Shown: positions 8,891-16,081 of the stretch, one piece after another
Position numbering within the stretch: position 1 is the first letter of the stretch
Layout: each line of letters opens with the position of its first letter
NCBI GenBank assembly: GCA_014730175.1
Contig: WJIR01000176.1
Coordinates: forward strand, 1 to 33,255
Direction of reading: 5' to 3'
DNA: 33,255 nt
Source: Candidatus Zixiibacteriota bacterium
GTDB taxonomy: Bacteria > Zixibacteria > MSB-5A5 > UM-FILTER-46-8
Translations under genes and position numbers: made by a program
The notes under the pieces: generated by a model
Database searches by the model: none
Told to the model about the DNA's origin: nothing
The model's input: only the letters and a program-made list of their open reading frames with translations

Positions 8891-8916
8891 AAAGCTGCCC
8901 ACAACGGGGCAGCTTT
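8891..8916. terminator. hairpin terminator between rlmD and gltA
   Basis: A perfect 10-bp stem, AAAGCTGCCC (8891-8900) with GGGCAGCTTT (8907-8916), has a 6-nt loop. It lies 13 bp after the rlmD stop. A-runs at 8888-8893 give a U-tract for - strand transcripts, while the + strand tail is shorter. It probably closes the + strand cluster and can also stop gltA read-through. Confidence 0.75.
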
Positions 8917-8934
8917 GTTAATATGCTATTCCTT

Positions 8935-9035
8935 TGCGGTCGGGTGGGGGCACCCGATCGCACTTTCAATCCCCGAAGGACAAGCTCTCGGGTGCGGATC
9001 TTAGGTGCAAACGGCCGGGTGGGGGCACCCGACCG
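8935..9035. repeat. two copies of a GC-rich palindromic intergenic repeat
   Basis: Copy 1 (8935-8962) is a 12-bp stem TGCGGTCGGGTG with CACCCGATCGCA around a GGGG loop. Copy 2 (9012-9035) is CGGCCGGGTG with CACCCGACCG around the same GGGG loop. Each copy has one base change that keeps a G-U wobble in one strand's RNA, suggesting selection on structure or decay from a common palindrome. The 49 bp between them contain a related CTCGGGTGCGG. The arrangement resembles REP-like intergenic palindromes. The second copy is 33 bp from the end of gltA. Confidence 0.7.
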
Positions 9036-9068
9036 CACATCATTGTCAATATTTGCGAATTATTCTGG

Positions 9069-10343
9069 TTAGGCGTTTTCCTTGACCCATTCGGTGGAAA
9101 CCGATTTCGGACGGGTGATCGGTGTGCCGATAGCGCGATTGATAATCATCTGCGAGCACATTCCCATCGCCCTGGAAACGCTGAAGAGCACCGTGTAATA
9201 CGGGAATTCCTGCAAACCATAGTGATAAAGCAGCGAACCTGAACCGGCATCCACGTTAGGCTGCGGATTCTTGGCTTTTCCATGCTCGATCAGTACGCCC
9301 GGAATATGCTGGAAGATCATGTCAACAATCTTGAATACAGGATCATCGGGGCAGTGTTCCAGACCGAAATCGCGGAAAGCGATGAAACGCGGATCGGGGC
9401 AGCGCAGTACAGCGTGACCATAACCCGGAATCACCTTACCGGCGTTCAATGTATCCCATGCAAACTGCTTGAGCTGCTCTTCGGATGGTGCGCCTTTGAA
9501 TTTGTCCTTAATCTCCAGTACGAACTTCAGGCATTCCTGATTAGCCAGACCATGCAGAGGGCCAGCCAGTCCGTTCAAACCTGCCGAAACGGCATAGTAT
9601 GGATCGGAAAGCGCCGAGGCAACGGTATGGGCAGTGTTAGCGGATACGTTGCCGCCTTCATGGTCGCAATGAAGAGTGAGGTACAAGCGCATCAGATCCT
9701 TGAATTCACCCGAAGGGTCGTCGAGACCGAGCATCTTGGCGTAGTTGGCGCCCCAGTCGAGGTTTTTGTCGTACGGGATCGGATCGCCTTTCCCGTAGCG
9801 AATGCGATAGACACCCGCCGCAATACCGGGAAGTTTTGCGAGCAGATTCAGGCAGTCTTCATATACGGGATCCCAGTATTCGGTCTTTTTAATGCCTTCG
9901 GTATAGCGTTTACGGAATATAGATTCATATTCCAGAACCAGAATGGCGGTGTCCAGCATAGCCATCGGATGCGAGTCCTTCGGCATAGCCTTCAGAACAT
10001 CCCATACATAACCGGGTACATCCGCGCGGTCAGCATAGTCTTTCTGCAGTGTTTTCACTTCATCTTCATTTGGCAAGTCGCCGACGAGCAGCAGCCAGTA
10101 GATTTCTTCAGGCCATTTTTCTGTCAAGCCTTCCAGGATCGGAATACCGCGGATGATCAAACCTTTGTCGGGATCAACAACGGAGGTATCGCAGATCATC
10201 GCCTTTACACCTCTCATACCGCCGTACGCTTGCGCTACGGTCACTTCCGAGATAACCTTATCGGCTTTTTCCGCGGCAAGCTTTTTCAAATCTTCGCGAA
10301 TCCCGGGTATTTGAGAGGCGAATTTTTCCTTTAAAGTAGCCAT
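9069..10343 (-). CDS. gltA: citrate synthase, mitochondrial (eukaryotic-like) type
   Basis: Citrate synthase condensing oxaloacetate and acetyl-CoA in the TCA cycle. The 424-aa sequence resembles the mitochondrial form rather than E. coli GltA. It contains HCDHEGGNVSANTAH (catalytic-type His228), GPLHGLANQE (His264) and PNVDAGSG (Asp365), matching pig His274, His320 and Asp375, plus GYGHAVLRCPDPR with the substrate-binding His and Arg. Eukaryotic-like citrate synthases are known in a few bacteria, such as Geobacter. The mitochondrial VDAHSG is VDAGSG here. The ATG at 10343 is preceded by AGGAG at normal spacing. It stands alone, with a promoter upstream at 10407-10455. Confidence 0.96.
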   Translation of the reverse strand: MATLKEKFASQIPGIREDLKKLAAEKADKVISEVTVAQAYGGMRGVKAMICDTSVVDPDKGLIIRGIPILEGLTEKWPEEIYWLLLVGDLPNEDEVKTLQKDYADRADVPGYVWDVLKAMPKDSHPMAMLDTAILVLEYESIFRKRYTEGIKKTEYWDPVYEDCLNLLAKLPGIAAGVYRIRYGKGDPIPYDKNLDWGANYAKMLGLDDPSGEFKDLMRLYLTLHCDHEGGNVSANTAHTVASALSDPYYAVSAGLNGLAGPLHGLANQECLKFVLEIKDKFKGAPSEEQLKQFAWDTLNAGKVIPGYGHAVLRCPDPRFIAFRDFGLEHCPDDPVFKIVDMIFQHIPGVLIEHGKAKNPQPNVDAGSGSLLYHYGLQEFPYYTVLFSVSRAMGMCSQMIINRAIGTPITRPKSVSTEWVKENA

Positions 10344-10406
10344 TTTAAACTCCTGATTTTATGATTGTTATTTGTTTCACATGCTCAATCAAAAAAAAGT
10401 GGGTAC

Positions 10407-10455
10407 ATTATAGTTTAGAAGTGTCATTTTACGAAATATATCGGAGTTTTGTCAA
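10407..10455 (-). promoter_or_regulatory. candidate gltA promoter region
   Basis: On the - strand, TTGACA (10455-10450) is followed after 18 bp by TAAAAT (10431-10426). A perfect TATAAT (10412-10407) lies further downstream with only a poor -35 partner. Either would give a leader of roughly 55-90 nt before the gltA ATG at 10343. Which one is used cannot be decided from sequence. Confidence 0.5.
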
Positions 10456-10503
10456 GGAGTTTTTATAGATTTGAAATAGAAAAATACTTAAAATTATTAA
10501 AGG

Positions 10504-10531
10504 TTGCTTTTTTAAAAATTTCCCCTATTTT
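10504..10531 (+). promoter_or_regulatory. weak candidate promoter for the sorting-domain protein gene
   Basis: In the 288-bp divergent gap between gltA and the surface-protein gene, TTGCTT (10504-10509) is followed after 16 bp by TATTTT (10526-10531) within very A/T-rich DNA. It lies about 100 bp before the ATG at 10632. The match is poor and the area is so A/T-rich that chance is likely. Confidence 0.25.
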
Positions 10532-10631
10532 ATACACAATTAGCCGAGATCAATATACTTCGATTTTCTTCAATCGCTTTAATCGTAAGATCTTTGAAAA
10601 TTGTAACTCCTCTTTTGGAAAGGAGAACCGA

Positions 10632-13433
10632 ATGAATCGTTATGCGAAAATCTTCTTTGCTGCTTTTACAATTGTGCTTTTTACTTTTAACGCCGCAACT
10701 TCGTTCGCAGCAGAGGACAGCCAAAGCAACTTGCCGCAAACTCGGGCTGCGGATACTCTAATCTCCGAGAATTTCAGCGGCACACTGGGACCAATAGAAA
10801 ATAATCCGATTCCCGGATGGACTGTGATTGACAACGGAATTCAGGAATGGGATGAGACTTCATGGTCGCGATATGAAAACAACGCATATCCGGAATACTG
10901 GAATGGGGATTTAGCCAGAGTGCTTTTCGATGGCGTTAATGCTATCGGCGATTGGCTTATCTCGCCATCTGTGGATTGTTCTGCCGAAGGGACGGTAAAT
11001 TTCTCGTTCAAACAACGGCATTCCAACAGTAACAGCAATCCCGATACCGCATTCGTTCTGGGTTCGGTTGATGGCGGCGATACCTGGGCGCATCAAATAG
11101 CTGTTTACGATACCAGCATAGGCGCCTTGAACGATCCCGACACCGCAATATTTGATATCTCAAGCTGGGCAGCGGGCGAAAGCGACGTGAAAATCGCATT
11201 CTATCTTCAAGGATATTATGTGCTTAGCTGGTATATCGATGAGCCAACCATCGAAGGCGATGTTACCGATACTTTGCTCTATGAAGATTTCAACGGCGAA
11301 TGGGGACCTTATGGGGATAATCCGCCGGCAGGATGGACAATTATAAATGAGTATGGTCCCGATCCCCCCAACGATAACGACTGGTCGCGCTGGTACTACA
11401 GTTCCTGGCCTGATACGGTGGGTAGAGCTTATGACCAGGAAAATGATGAAACCGCCGATGAATGGCTTATCAGCCCAACCGTTTCATTCTCCGATGCGGC
11501 TATTTGCAGCGTTGCTTTCTATAATAGCTACTGGGATGACAATTATGATGATACCGACTCCGCCATGGTCTGGGGTTCCATCGACGGCGGAGAAACCTGG
11601 GAACACCTGGTGGCGCTTTATACCATCGAGGATGACCGCAATACCAGCAAAGCGGAAAGCTGGCGTGGTTTCGATATCAGTTCCTGGGCTCAGGGGCAAA
11701 GCAATGTTAAATTCGGATTGCATTATGTAAAGGATGATCCATCGTATCTCGGATGGTGGTTCCTCGATGATTTCACCGTTTACGAAATCGCCCTACTGGA
11801 TGATAACATCGCAGCTCTATCGGTTGATTCACCGTCAGGATTCATGATCACCGGGCAGGATTATCAACCGGCGGCTACCGTGCAGAATCTGGGACTCACT
11901 CAGCAGACATTCGATCTGAATATGACGGTGGTTGATCCGAATTCGAACGAAGTATATAATGAAACCGAAACCGATATCACATTGGAATCCCTTGATATGG
12001 TGCAGGTTGATTTCAGTGTAATGTTCACTCCCGATATAGAAGGTGATTATACCTTCACCGCTACCGTAATCAATCCCGGTGACCAGGATCCGAATGATGA
12101 CACGGCTCAGACAACTGTCTACGCCTATGACCACCAGGGAACCGGCGGTCCCGATGATTTCGGATATGAATTTATCGATAACACTATCGTAGGCGGTCCT
12201 GAATACAACTGGATCGATATCACCGAGACCGGAACCCAGATAGAGCCGACCAGCCATTATTTCATGTCCGATGGGATCCCAATGGGATTCTCCATGGAGT
12301 TCTACGGCGAGATGTATGATTCGATATGGGTGAATTCCCATGGCGAGCTGCATCTCGGTTCCCGCGATTCCTGGCTCAGCACCAACGATTGTCCTTTGCC
12401 GGATGAATCCACACCTCATGCGCCGCTATTGGCGGTATTCTGGGACAGACTGTATATTCATTACGAGGAAGGCCAGGGAGTTTATTATCAGTACTTTGAT
12501 GAACCGGATAACGATTTCTTCGTAGTACAATGGCAGGCGAAACTCGACGCGGAGAAAGATGATACGCTGGCATTCGAAGCGATTCTTTATGAAGATGGTT
12601 CAATCATCTATCAATACCAATATGTCAACGATCTCCCCGGAGGGCATGGAGAATCAGCAACGGTAGGAATGGAGTACGACGTGCTTCCCTCCGGTTTGAC
12701 TTACTACTGCGATGACAATAATCCGGGTAATCGCATTCAGAATGGTCTGGCAATCAAATGGTATATCCCCGCCCTTTGCTGTGACGTGGACATGACGCCT
12801 GATGACGATCCGGTGATTGTGCCTCCGGGAGGAAGCTTCGGTTTAACCGGATACATCGGCAATCCAACACCCGATCCGATTGTTACCGATGTGTGGGGCG
12901 GAGTGCTGTATCAGGATAATTTCTATCGCCAGTTTGCGTTTAACAATATACCGCTTGATCCCGGTGAATCGTTGACCGCTCATACCGCGCAGAATGTACC
13001 GAATTGGGCGCCGCAGGGAACTTATGGATATATCGCCTACTGCGGTGACCGCCCCGACACCAAGTGCGATTCGGCGGAGTTTCCGTTCACGGTATCAGGC
13101 GCGCGTCTTGCAGATGGCGCAACTGAATGGTCAATCGAAGGCGGCTTTTTCGGTGAGGAAATCATCCCAACCGAATTCTCACTGGACAACGCCTATCCCA
13201 ACCCCTTCAACGCTACCACCACGATTTCTTATCAATTACCGGTAGCGAGCAGAGTGAACCTGGATGTTTATAATGTTCTGGGACAGCGAGTCACCACATT
13301 GCTAAACGGCAATGTTGAAGCCGGATATCACAACGTCAACTGGGATGCATCGCAATATTCCAGCGGGATTTATTTCTATAAATTGTCAGTCGGTGATAAA
13401 GTCATCACCAAACGGATGACGCTGTTGAAGTAG
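10632..13433 (+). CDS. secreted multidomain surface protein with type IX-like C-terminal sorting domain
   Basis: A 933-aa exported protein. The ATG at 10632 is chosen because AGGAGA lies just upstream and the product then begins with a clear signal peptide (residues 1-27, MNRYAKIFFAAFTIVLF... ending SFAAED). An upstream in-frame extension to 10449 has no such support. Two similar MAM-like or choice-of-anchor-J modules follow, about 40-208 (ENFSGTLGPIENNPIPGWTV) and 214-387 (EDFNGEWGPYGDNPPAGWTI), each with a DEWLISP or GDWLISP strand. Then come a CARDB-like beta domain (about 390-500) and a beta-rich domain (about 505-715). The tail at 848-933 contains AYPNPFNATTTISYQLP, NVLGQRVTTL and SSGIYFYKL, ending ITKRMTLLK, the FCB sorting domain. 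It is probably surface-attached or released; its ligand is unknown. Confidence 0.88.
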   Translation: MNRYAKIFFAAFTIVLFTFNAATSFAAEDSQSNLPQTRAADTLISENFSGTLGPIENNPIPGWTVIDNGIQEWDETSWSRYENNAYPEYWNGDLARVLFDGVNAIGDWLISPSVDCSAEGTVNFSFKQRHSNSNSNPDTAFVLGSVDGGDTWAHQIAVYDTSIGALNDPDTAIFDISSWAAGESDVKIAFYLQGYYVLSWYIDEPTIEGDVTDTLLYEDFNGEWGPYGDNPPAGWTIINEYGPDPPNDNDWSRWYYSSWPDTVGRAYDQENDETADEWLISPTVSFSDAAICSVAFYNSYWDDNYDDTDSAMVWGSIDGGETWEHLVALYTIEDDRNTSKAESWRGFDISSWAQGQSNVKFGLHYVKDDPSYLGWWFLDDFTVYEIALLDDNIAALSVDSPSGFMITGQDYQPAATVQNLGLTQQTFDLNMTVVDPNSNEVYNETETDITLESLDMVQVDFSVMFTPDIEGDYTFTATVINPGDQDPNDDTAQTTVYAYDHQGTGGPDDFGYEFIDNTIVGGPEYNWIDITETGTQIEPTSHYFMSDGIPMGFSMEFYGEMYDSIWVNSHGELHLGSRDSWLSTNDCPLPDESTPHAPLLAVFWDRLYIHYEEGQGVYYQYFDEPDNDFFVVQWQAKLDAEKDDTLAFEAILYEDGSIIYQYQYVNDLPGGHGESATVGMEYDVLPSGLTYYCDDNNPGNRIQNGLAIKWYIPALCCDVDMTPDDDPVIVPPGGSFGLTGYIGNPTPDPIVTDVWGGVLYQDNFYRQFAFNNIPLDPGESLTAHTAQNVPNWAPQGTYGYIAYCGDRPDTKCDSAEFPFTVSGARLADGATEWSIEGGFFGEEIIPTEFSLDNAYPNPFNATTTISYQLPVASRVNLDVYNVLGQRVTTLLNGNVEAGYHNVNWDASQYSSGIYFYKLSVGDKVITKRMTLLK

Positions 13434-13528
13434 GTTTTGAATTGGCATTCTTGTCCCCGCCATGGCGGGGATAAGTGTGTCAGAATGATGACTGAGTTAA
13501 AATTTCGGGCTTTGTTAATAGCTGGGAA

Positions 13529-13545
13529 CCCCGATAGCATCGGGG
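13529..13545 (+). terminator. possible terminator after the sorting-domain protein gene
   Basis: A 7-bp GC-rich stem CCCCGAT/ATCGGGG with a 3-nt loop lies 95 bp past the stop at 13433 and is followed by CGTTTACCTTT. The U-tract is interrupted, so termination is only possible, and the hairpin may instead belong to the repeat cluster. Confidence 0.3.
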
Positions 13546-13704
13546 CGTTTACCTTTATATCAAAGAGACCGAGCGCACGTCCCGACGCCTCTCGCACACT
13601 GCGGGATTGCATCGGGATTGTCCATGTATCGCTGCCCTATCGAGGACATCGCTTAAAAAACAGTATTGCTAACATCCTTATACCTGACACTCCGAGGTTA
13701 TTTC

Positions 13705-13733
13705 TTGACAGATAATGCAATGGTTGATTAATT
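13705..13733 (+). promoter_or_regulatory. candidate promoter of the lipoprotein gene
   Basis: A consensus TTGACA (13705-13710) is followed after 17 bp by TTAATT (13728-13733), with the alternative TAATTG one base on. The leader to the TTG start at 13786 would be about 45 nt. Confidence 0.45.
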
Positions 13734-13785
13734 GGGTTAATGATTAGATTTGTTGAATAAGATATGTTTTATAAAGGAGTCTTAA

Positions 13786-14526
13786 TTGAAGAGCTTACTT
13801 TCTAAGTTGATAGTCTTCGTTATAATTGCGCTTGCCATGTTACTTACTCAGATCAGTTGCAGTGACGACAGTACTAATCCCAAACCCCAGCCCTGTTATG
13901 ATCTCACAGTTACCGTCATTGGCTTAGGTGCTGTCGAGTCCGATCCTGATTCCAATTGCTACCATCAGGGAACCGAGGTAGAGCTAACCGCTGTACCTGA
14001 CAATGGCTGGTTATTCGATATGTGGGCGGGTAATGTTGCATTCGAGGATAGCGCCGAATTTGATAGCGCTATTGTAATTACATTCGGGAGTGAGGATATT
14101 GAATTAACAGCATCTTTTGCTGAGGATAGCGCCTATACCGATTCGGTTACTCTAAGCGGCAGCATTACTCGGCAGGACGGTATATCACTACAGTATCCGG
14201 TTTTCCTTTTAATAAATGCTGACTTTGACAGCATATTGGCATCCTGGGATTTTTCGGGAGGTGTTGACTCGGTTCAATTCGAAGTGAAATTCTCAGTTGA
14301 TGATATCGACTCGTCATATATACATGCGATAGACAATATAGATAATGACGAATGGCTCTTCGAGGAAAACGAGCCCTGGGATTGTTATGATCCCGATGGA
14401 GATACGAACTGCAATGTCGTCACCTATGATACCGGAATGACAATTGAAGATATAAATCTAACATTAGACTTTTTCGGTCGGAAACAGCGGGAGATCCGCC
14501 CCCCTGTAATTAAACTGAACAAGTAG
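13786..14526 (+). CDS. putative lipoprotein with InlB B-repeat-like domain
   Basis: A 246-aa lipoprotein of unknown role. The start is TTG at 13786, supported by AAAGGAG at 13773-13779. The N-terminus has a basic-hydrophobic signal with a lipobox-like TQISC, so Cys25 would be lipidated, and Ser at +2 fits outer-membrane sorting. Residues about 38-115 look like the divergent InlB B-repeat (bacterial repeat) family: YDLTVTVIGLGAVESDP, then HQGTEVELTAVPDNGWLFDMWAGN and a LTASF strand. The rest (120-220) is Asp-rich and beta-like and is not recognised. It is a single-gene unit by its flanking promoter and terminator. Such modules occur in surface proteins, but adhesion is inference. Confidence 0.7.
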   Translation: MKSLLSKLIVFVIIALAMLLTQISCSDDSTNPKPQPCYDLTVTVIGLGAVESDPDSNCYHQGTEVELTAVPDNGWLFDMWAGNVAFEDSAEFDSAIVITFGSEDIELTASFAEDSAYTDSVTLSGSITRQDGISLQYPVFLLINADFDSILASWDFSGGVDSVQFEVKFSVDDIDSSYIHAIDNIDNDEWLFEENEPWDCYDPDGDTNCNVVTYDTGMTIEDINLTLDFFGRKQREIRPPVIKLNK

Positions 14527-14568
14527 CATCTTTGCGGTTTGCAAAGAATTTCTCAGCCAGCAAAACAA

Positions 14569-14602
14569 AAAAGGAACCGGCTACATTTTGCCGGTTCCTT
14601 TT
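14569..14602. terminator. bidirectional terminator between convergent genes
   Basis: A perfect 13-bp stem, AAAAGGAACCGGC (14569-14581) with GCCGGTTCCTTTT (14590-14602), has an 8-nt loop. It lies between the lipoprotein stop (14526, +) and the GWxTD gene stop (14623, -). An A-rich run on the left gives a long U-tract for - strand transcripts, and TTTT serves the + strand. Confidence 0.88.
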
Positions 14603-14622
14603 GAGCCATTCCGATTTTAGAA

Positions 14623-16044
14623 TCATCTGAACACTTTATTCGCCTGAAGCTTTTCCTGCCAGTTATCCACATACGGTTCGTCTTTGGCATTTGAATGGAA
14701 CAATCTAAAATCTCCATGTCCCTGTTCATCCACGAACACGAAGATTTTCTCTCCCGGTTGATCCGGGATGTTATAATACCGCCATATTTCAAAAGGAACC
14801 GTGTCGACTTCAAATCTGTAATCATCGGTCTCTGCCGGAGGACCATACATGATAAATATCCTTCCTTTATCGGTTGCCCAGCCTTTTTGATAACTGCGTC
14901 TGGCAAAGGAAGCATTGGCATAATCCCATCTGGCGTAATGCTGCACCTGAAATTCATTCAGTTCGTTGTTCGGCGTGGGGTCTCTTTCTTCCCAGAAATC
15001 CTTGATGAAGTTATTCTTACCTTCAAGATTTAGGCTGTCATAAATTTTAAGTTCACGTCCGCTGGCGATATGACTGATCTGCTTGCGCACTAATTCCGCA
15101 TCCTCTTCGCTATCGATCCTTTCCGCTTCGGGATGTGACTGGAACAGGGCTCGCATTAAGGGATTCATGGCATAATATTCGGAATGCTTGATGATAAATG
15201 GTTTGATACTGGTAACTTTCTTACCCGCATCAAAATCTGCTACAGAAATCTTGAGTTGGTATTTACCGTCGGGTAATGCAAAAGCATTTACCCCGTTTGA
15301 TATAACAGCGGAGCTACCCGGCTTGTCATATTCCGCTGAATAGAATTGCATAAATGTCTTACCCGTGGCATCGAGCGCGGCTACACTTACCTCGAATTTA
15401 CCGGGGTCCTCAGAATCGAACTGCATCCCTTGAACCTCGGTATAAAAGTAGATAAAATTATTCTCCGGTACAAAAACGCCGGATGCATTGGGAATAACCA
15501 GCACTCCATCCTTAACCGATGGTATATCGACCGTGTCAGGATTTAAGGAGTATGCCAGTTGAATCTGAGAAAGCTTTAATCCCGGGTCGGTATAATCCGG
15601 TACGGTAATCCTTTCTCGAACTTTTGCATTTAGACCGGAGTTTACGTCTTCCACCGCTACCGTGAGAACATAATCTCCCGGTCGTACGAAAGCCGGGACG
15701 GTATCGAAAAATTTGTATTCCTTTCTGTTCAATTCCTGCAGGTCTTCCACCGATGTTTTTCCCTGCCAGCTTATCTGATCGACAGAATCACCAGCTACCG
15801 TATCCAGTCTCAAGGTGATATCCATCGCCGCTTCATACCTTTCACCGCTGGGCACGAACTTCAACTGGGAACGAGGCAAGGTGTAATAAACCTCCAGCAA
15901 CGTTTCCAGGGTGTCGCCTTCTTCGGGAAAGCAGGCTGCGTCTATACTCAATCCCAGGCTTTTTTGGGCATTAATACCCTGGGCTGATAATATCATCATC
16001 AAGCCCAAAAACACTATTACTTTCGCACACAGTAAATTACTCAT
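14623..16044 (-). CDS. GWxTD domain-containing exported protein
   Basis: A 473-aa protein with a GWxTD domain, a family of unknown function found in FCB-related and acidobacterial genomes. The ATG at 16044 is preferred over an in-frame TTG at 16056 because the latter overlaps the GGAGG that serves the ATG. The signal peptide is MSNLLCAKVIVFLGLMMILS, probably cleaved near GINAQ. The middle is beta-sandwich-like with repeated YQLKISVAD-type and GDYVLTV strands. The C-terminal domain holds FWEERDPTPNNELNEF, then GWATDKGRIFIMYGPP (from residue 388) and FEIWRYY and FVFVDE strands. It is likely periplasmic or surface-exposed. It follows a second GWxTD gene by 37 bp on the same strand, so the two are probably co-expressed. 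Confidence 0.88.
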   Translation of the reverse strand: MSNLLCAKVIVFLGLMMILSAQGINAQKSLGLSIDAACFPEEGDTLETLLEVYYTLPRSQLKFVPSGERYEAAMDITLRLDTVAGDSVDQISWQGKTSVEDLQELNRKEYKFFDTVPAFVRPGDYVLTVAVEDVNSGLNAKVRERITVPDYTDPGLKLSQIQLAYSLNPDTVDIPSVKDGVLVIPNASGVFVPENNFIYFYTEVQGMQFDSEDPGKFEVSVAALDATGKTFMQFYSAEYDKPGSSAVISNGVNAFALPDGKYQLKISVADFDAGKKVTSIKPFIIKHSEYYAMNPLMRALFQSHPEAERIDSEEDAELVRKQISHIASGRELKIYDSLNLEGKNNFIKDFWEERDPTPNNELNEFQVQHYARWDYANASFARRSYQKGWATDKGRIFIMYGPPAETDDYRFEVDTVPFEIWRYYNIPDQPGEKIFVFVDEQGHGDFRLFHSNAKDEPYVDNWQEKLQANKVFR

Positions 16045-16081
16045 CTGATCCTCCAAGCTTAAAACTCAATTACATTCATGT

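Larger units (their letters stand above)
13434..13785. repeat. 352-bp intergenic region with several inverted repeats
   Basis: No credible gene lies here. A nested inverted repeat at 13446-13487 has CATTCT (13446-13451) pairing with AGAATG (13482-13487) around the perfect palindrome CCCCGCCATGGCGGGG (13455-13470). A second hairpin, CCCCGAT-AGC-ATCGGGG (13529-13545), is followed by T-rich DNA and could end the upstream transcript. Looser pairs are TCCCGA/TCGGGA (13580-13585 with 13612-13617) and TGTCC/GGACA (13619-13623 with 13644-13648). The composition looks like dispersed intergenic repeat elements rather than decayed coding sequence. Confidence 0.55.

Noticed and set aside
8935-9035. Two-copy repeat as a CRISPR array
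   Set aside because: Only two copies, each itself a complete palindrome, with one 49-bp spacer that contains a related motif and no cas genes nearby.
9282-10334. Long open frame (350 codons) on the + strand opposite gltA
   Set aside because: It lies wholly inside the citrate synthase gene, whose catalytic motifs are intact. The translation is Phe/Ile/Gln-rich without any domain or ribosome site.
10449-10631. N-terminal extension of the 933-aa surface protein to the start of its open frame
   Set aside because: It would bury the signal peptide 61 residues inside the protein, overlap the likely promoter, and ignore the good ribosome site before the ATG at 10632.
13437-13715. Overlapping small open frames in the gap after the sorting-domain protein
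   Set aside because: They run through several inverted repeats, have no ribosome-binding sites and translate to low-complexity basic sequence.
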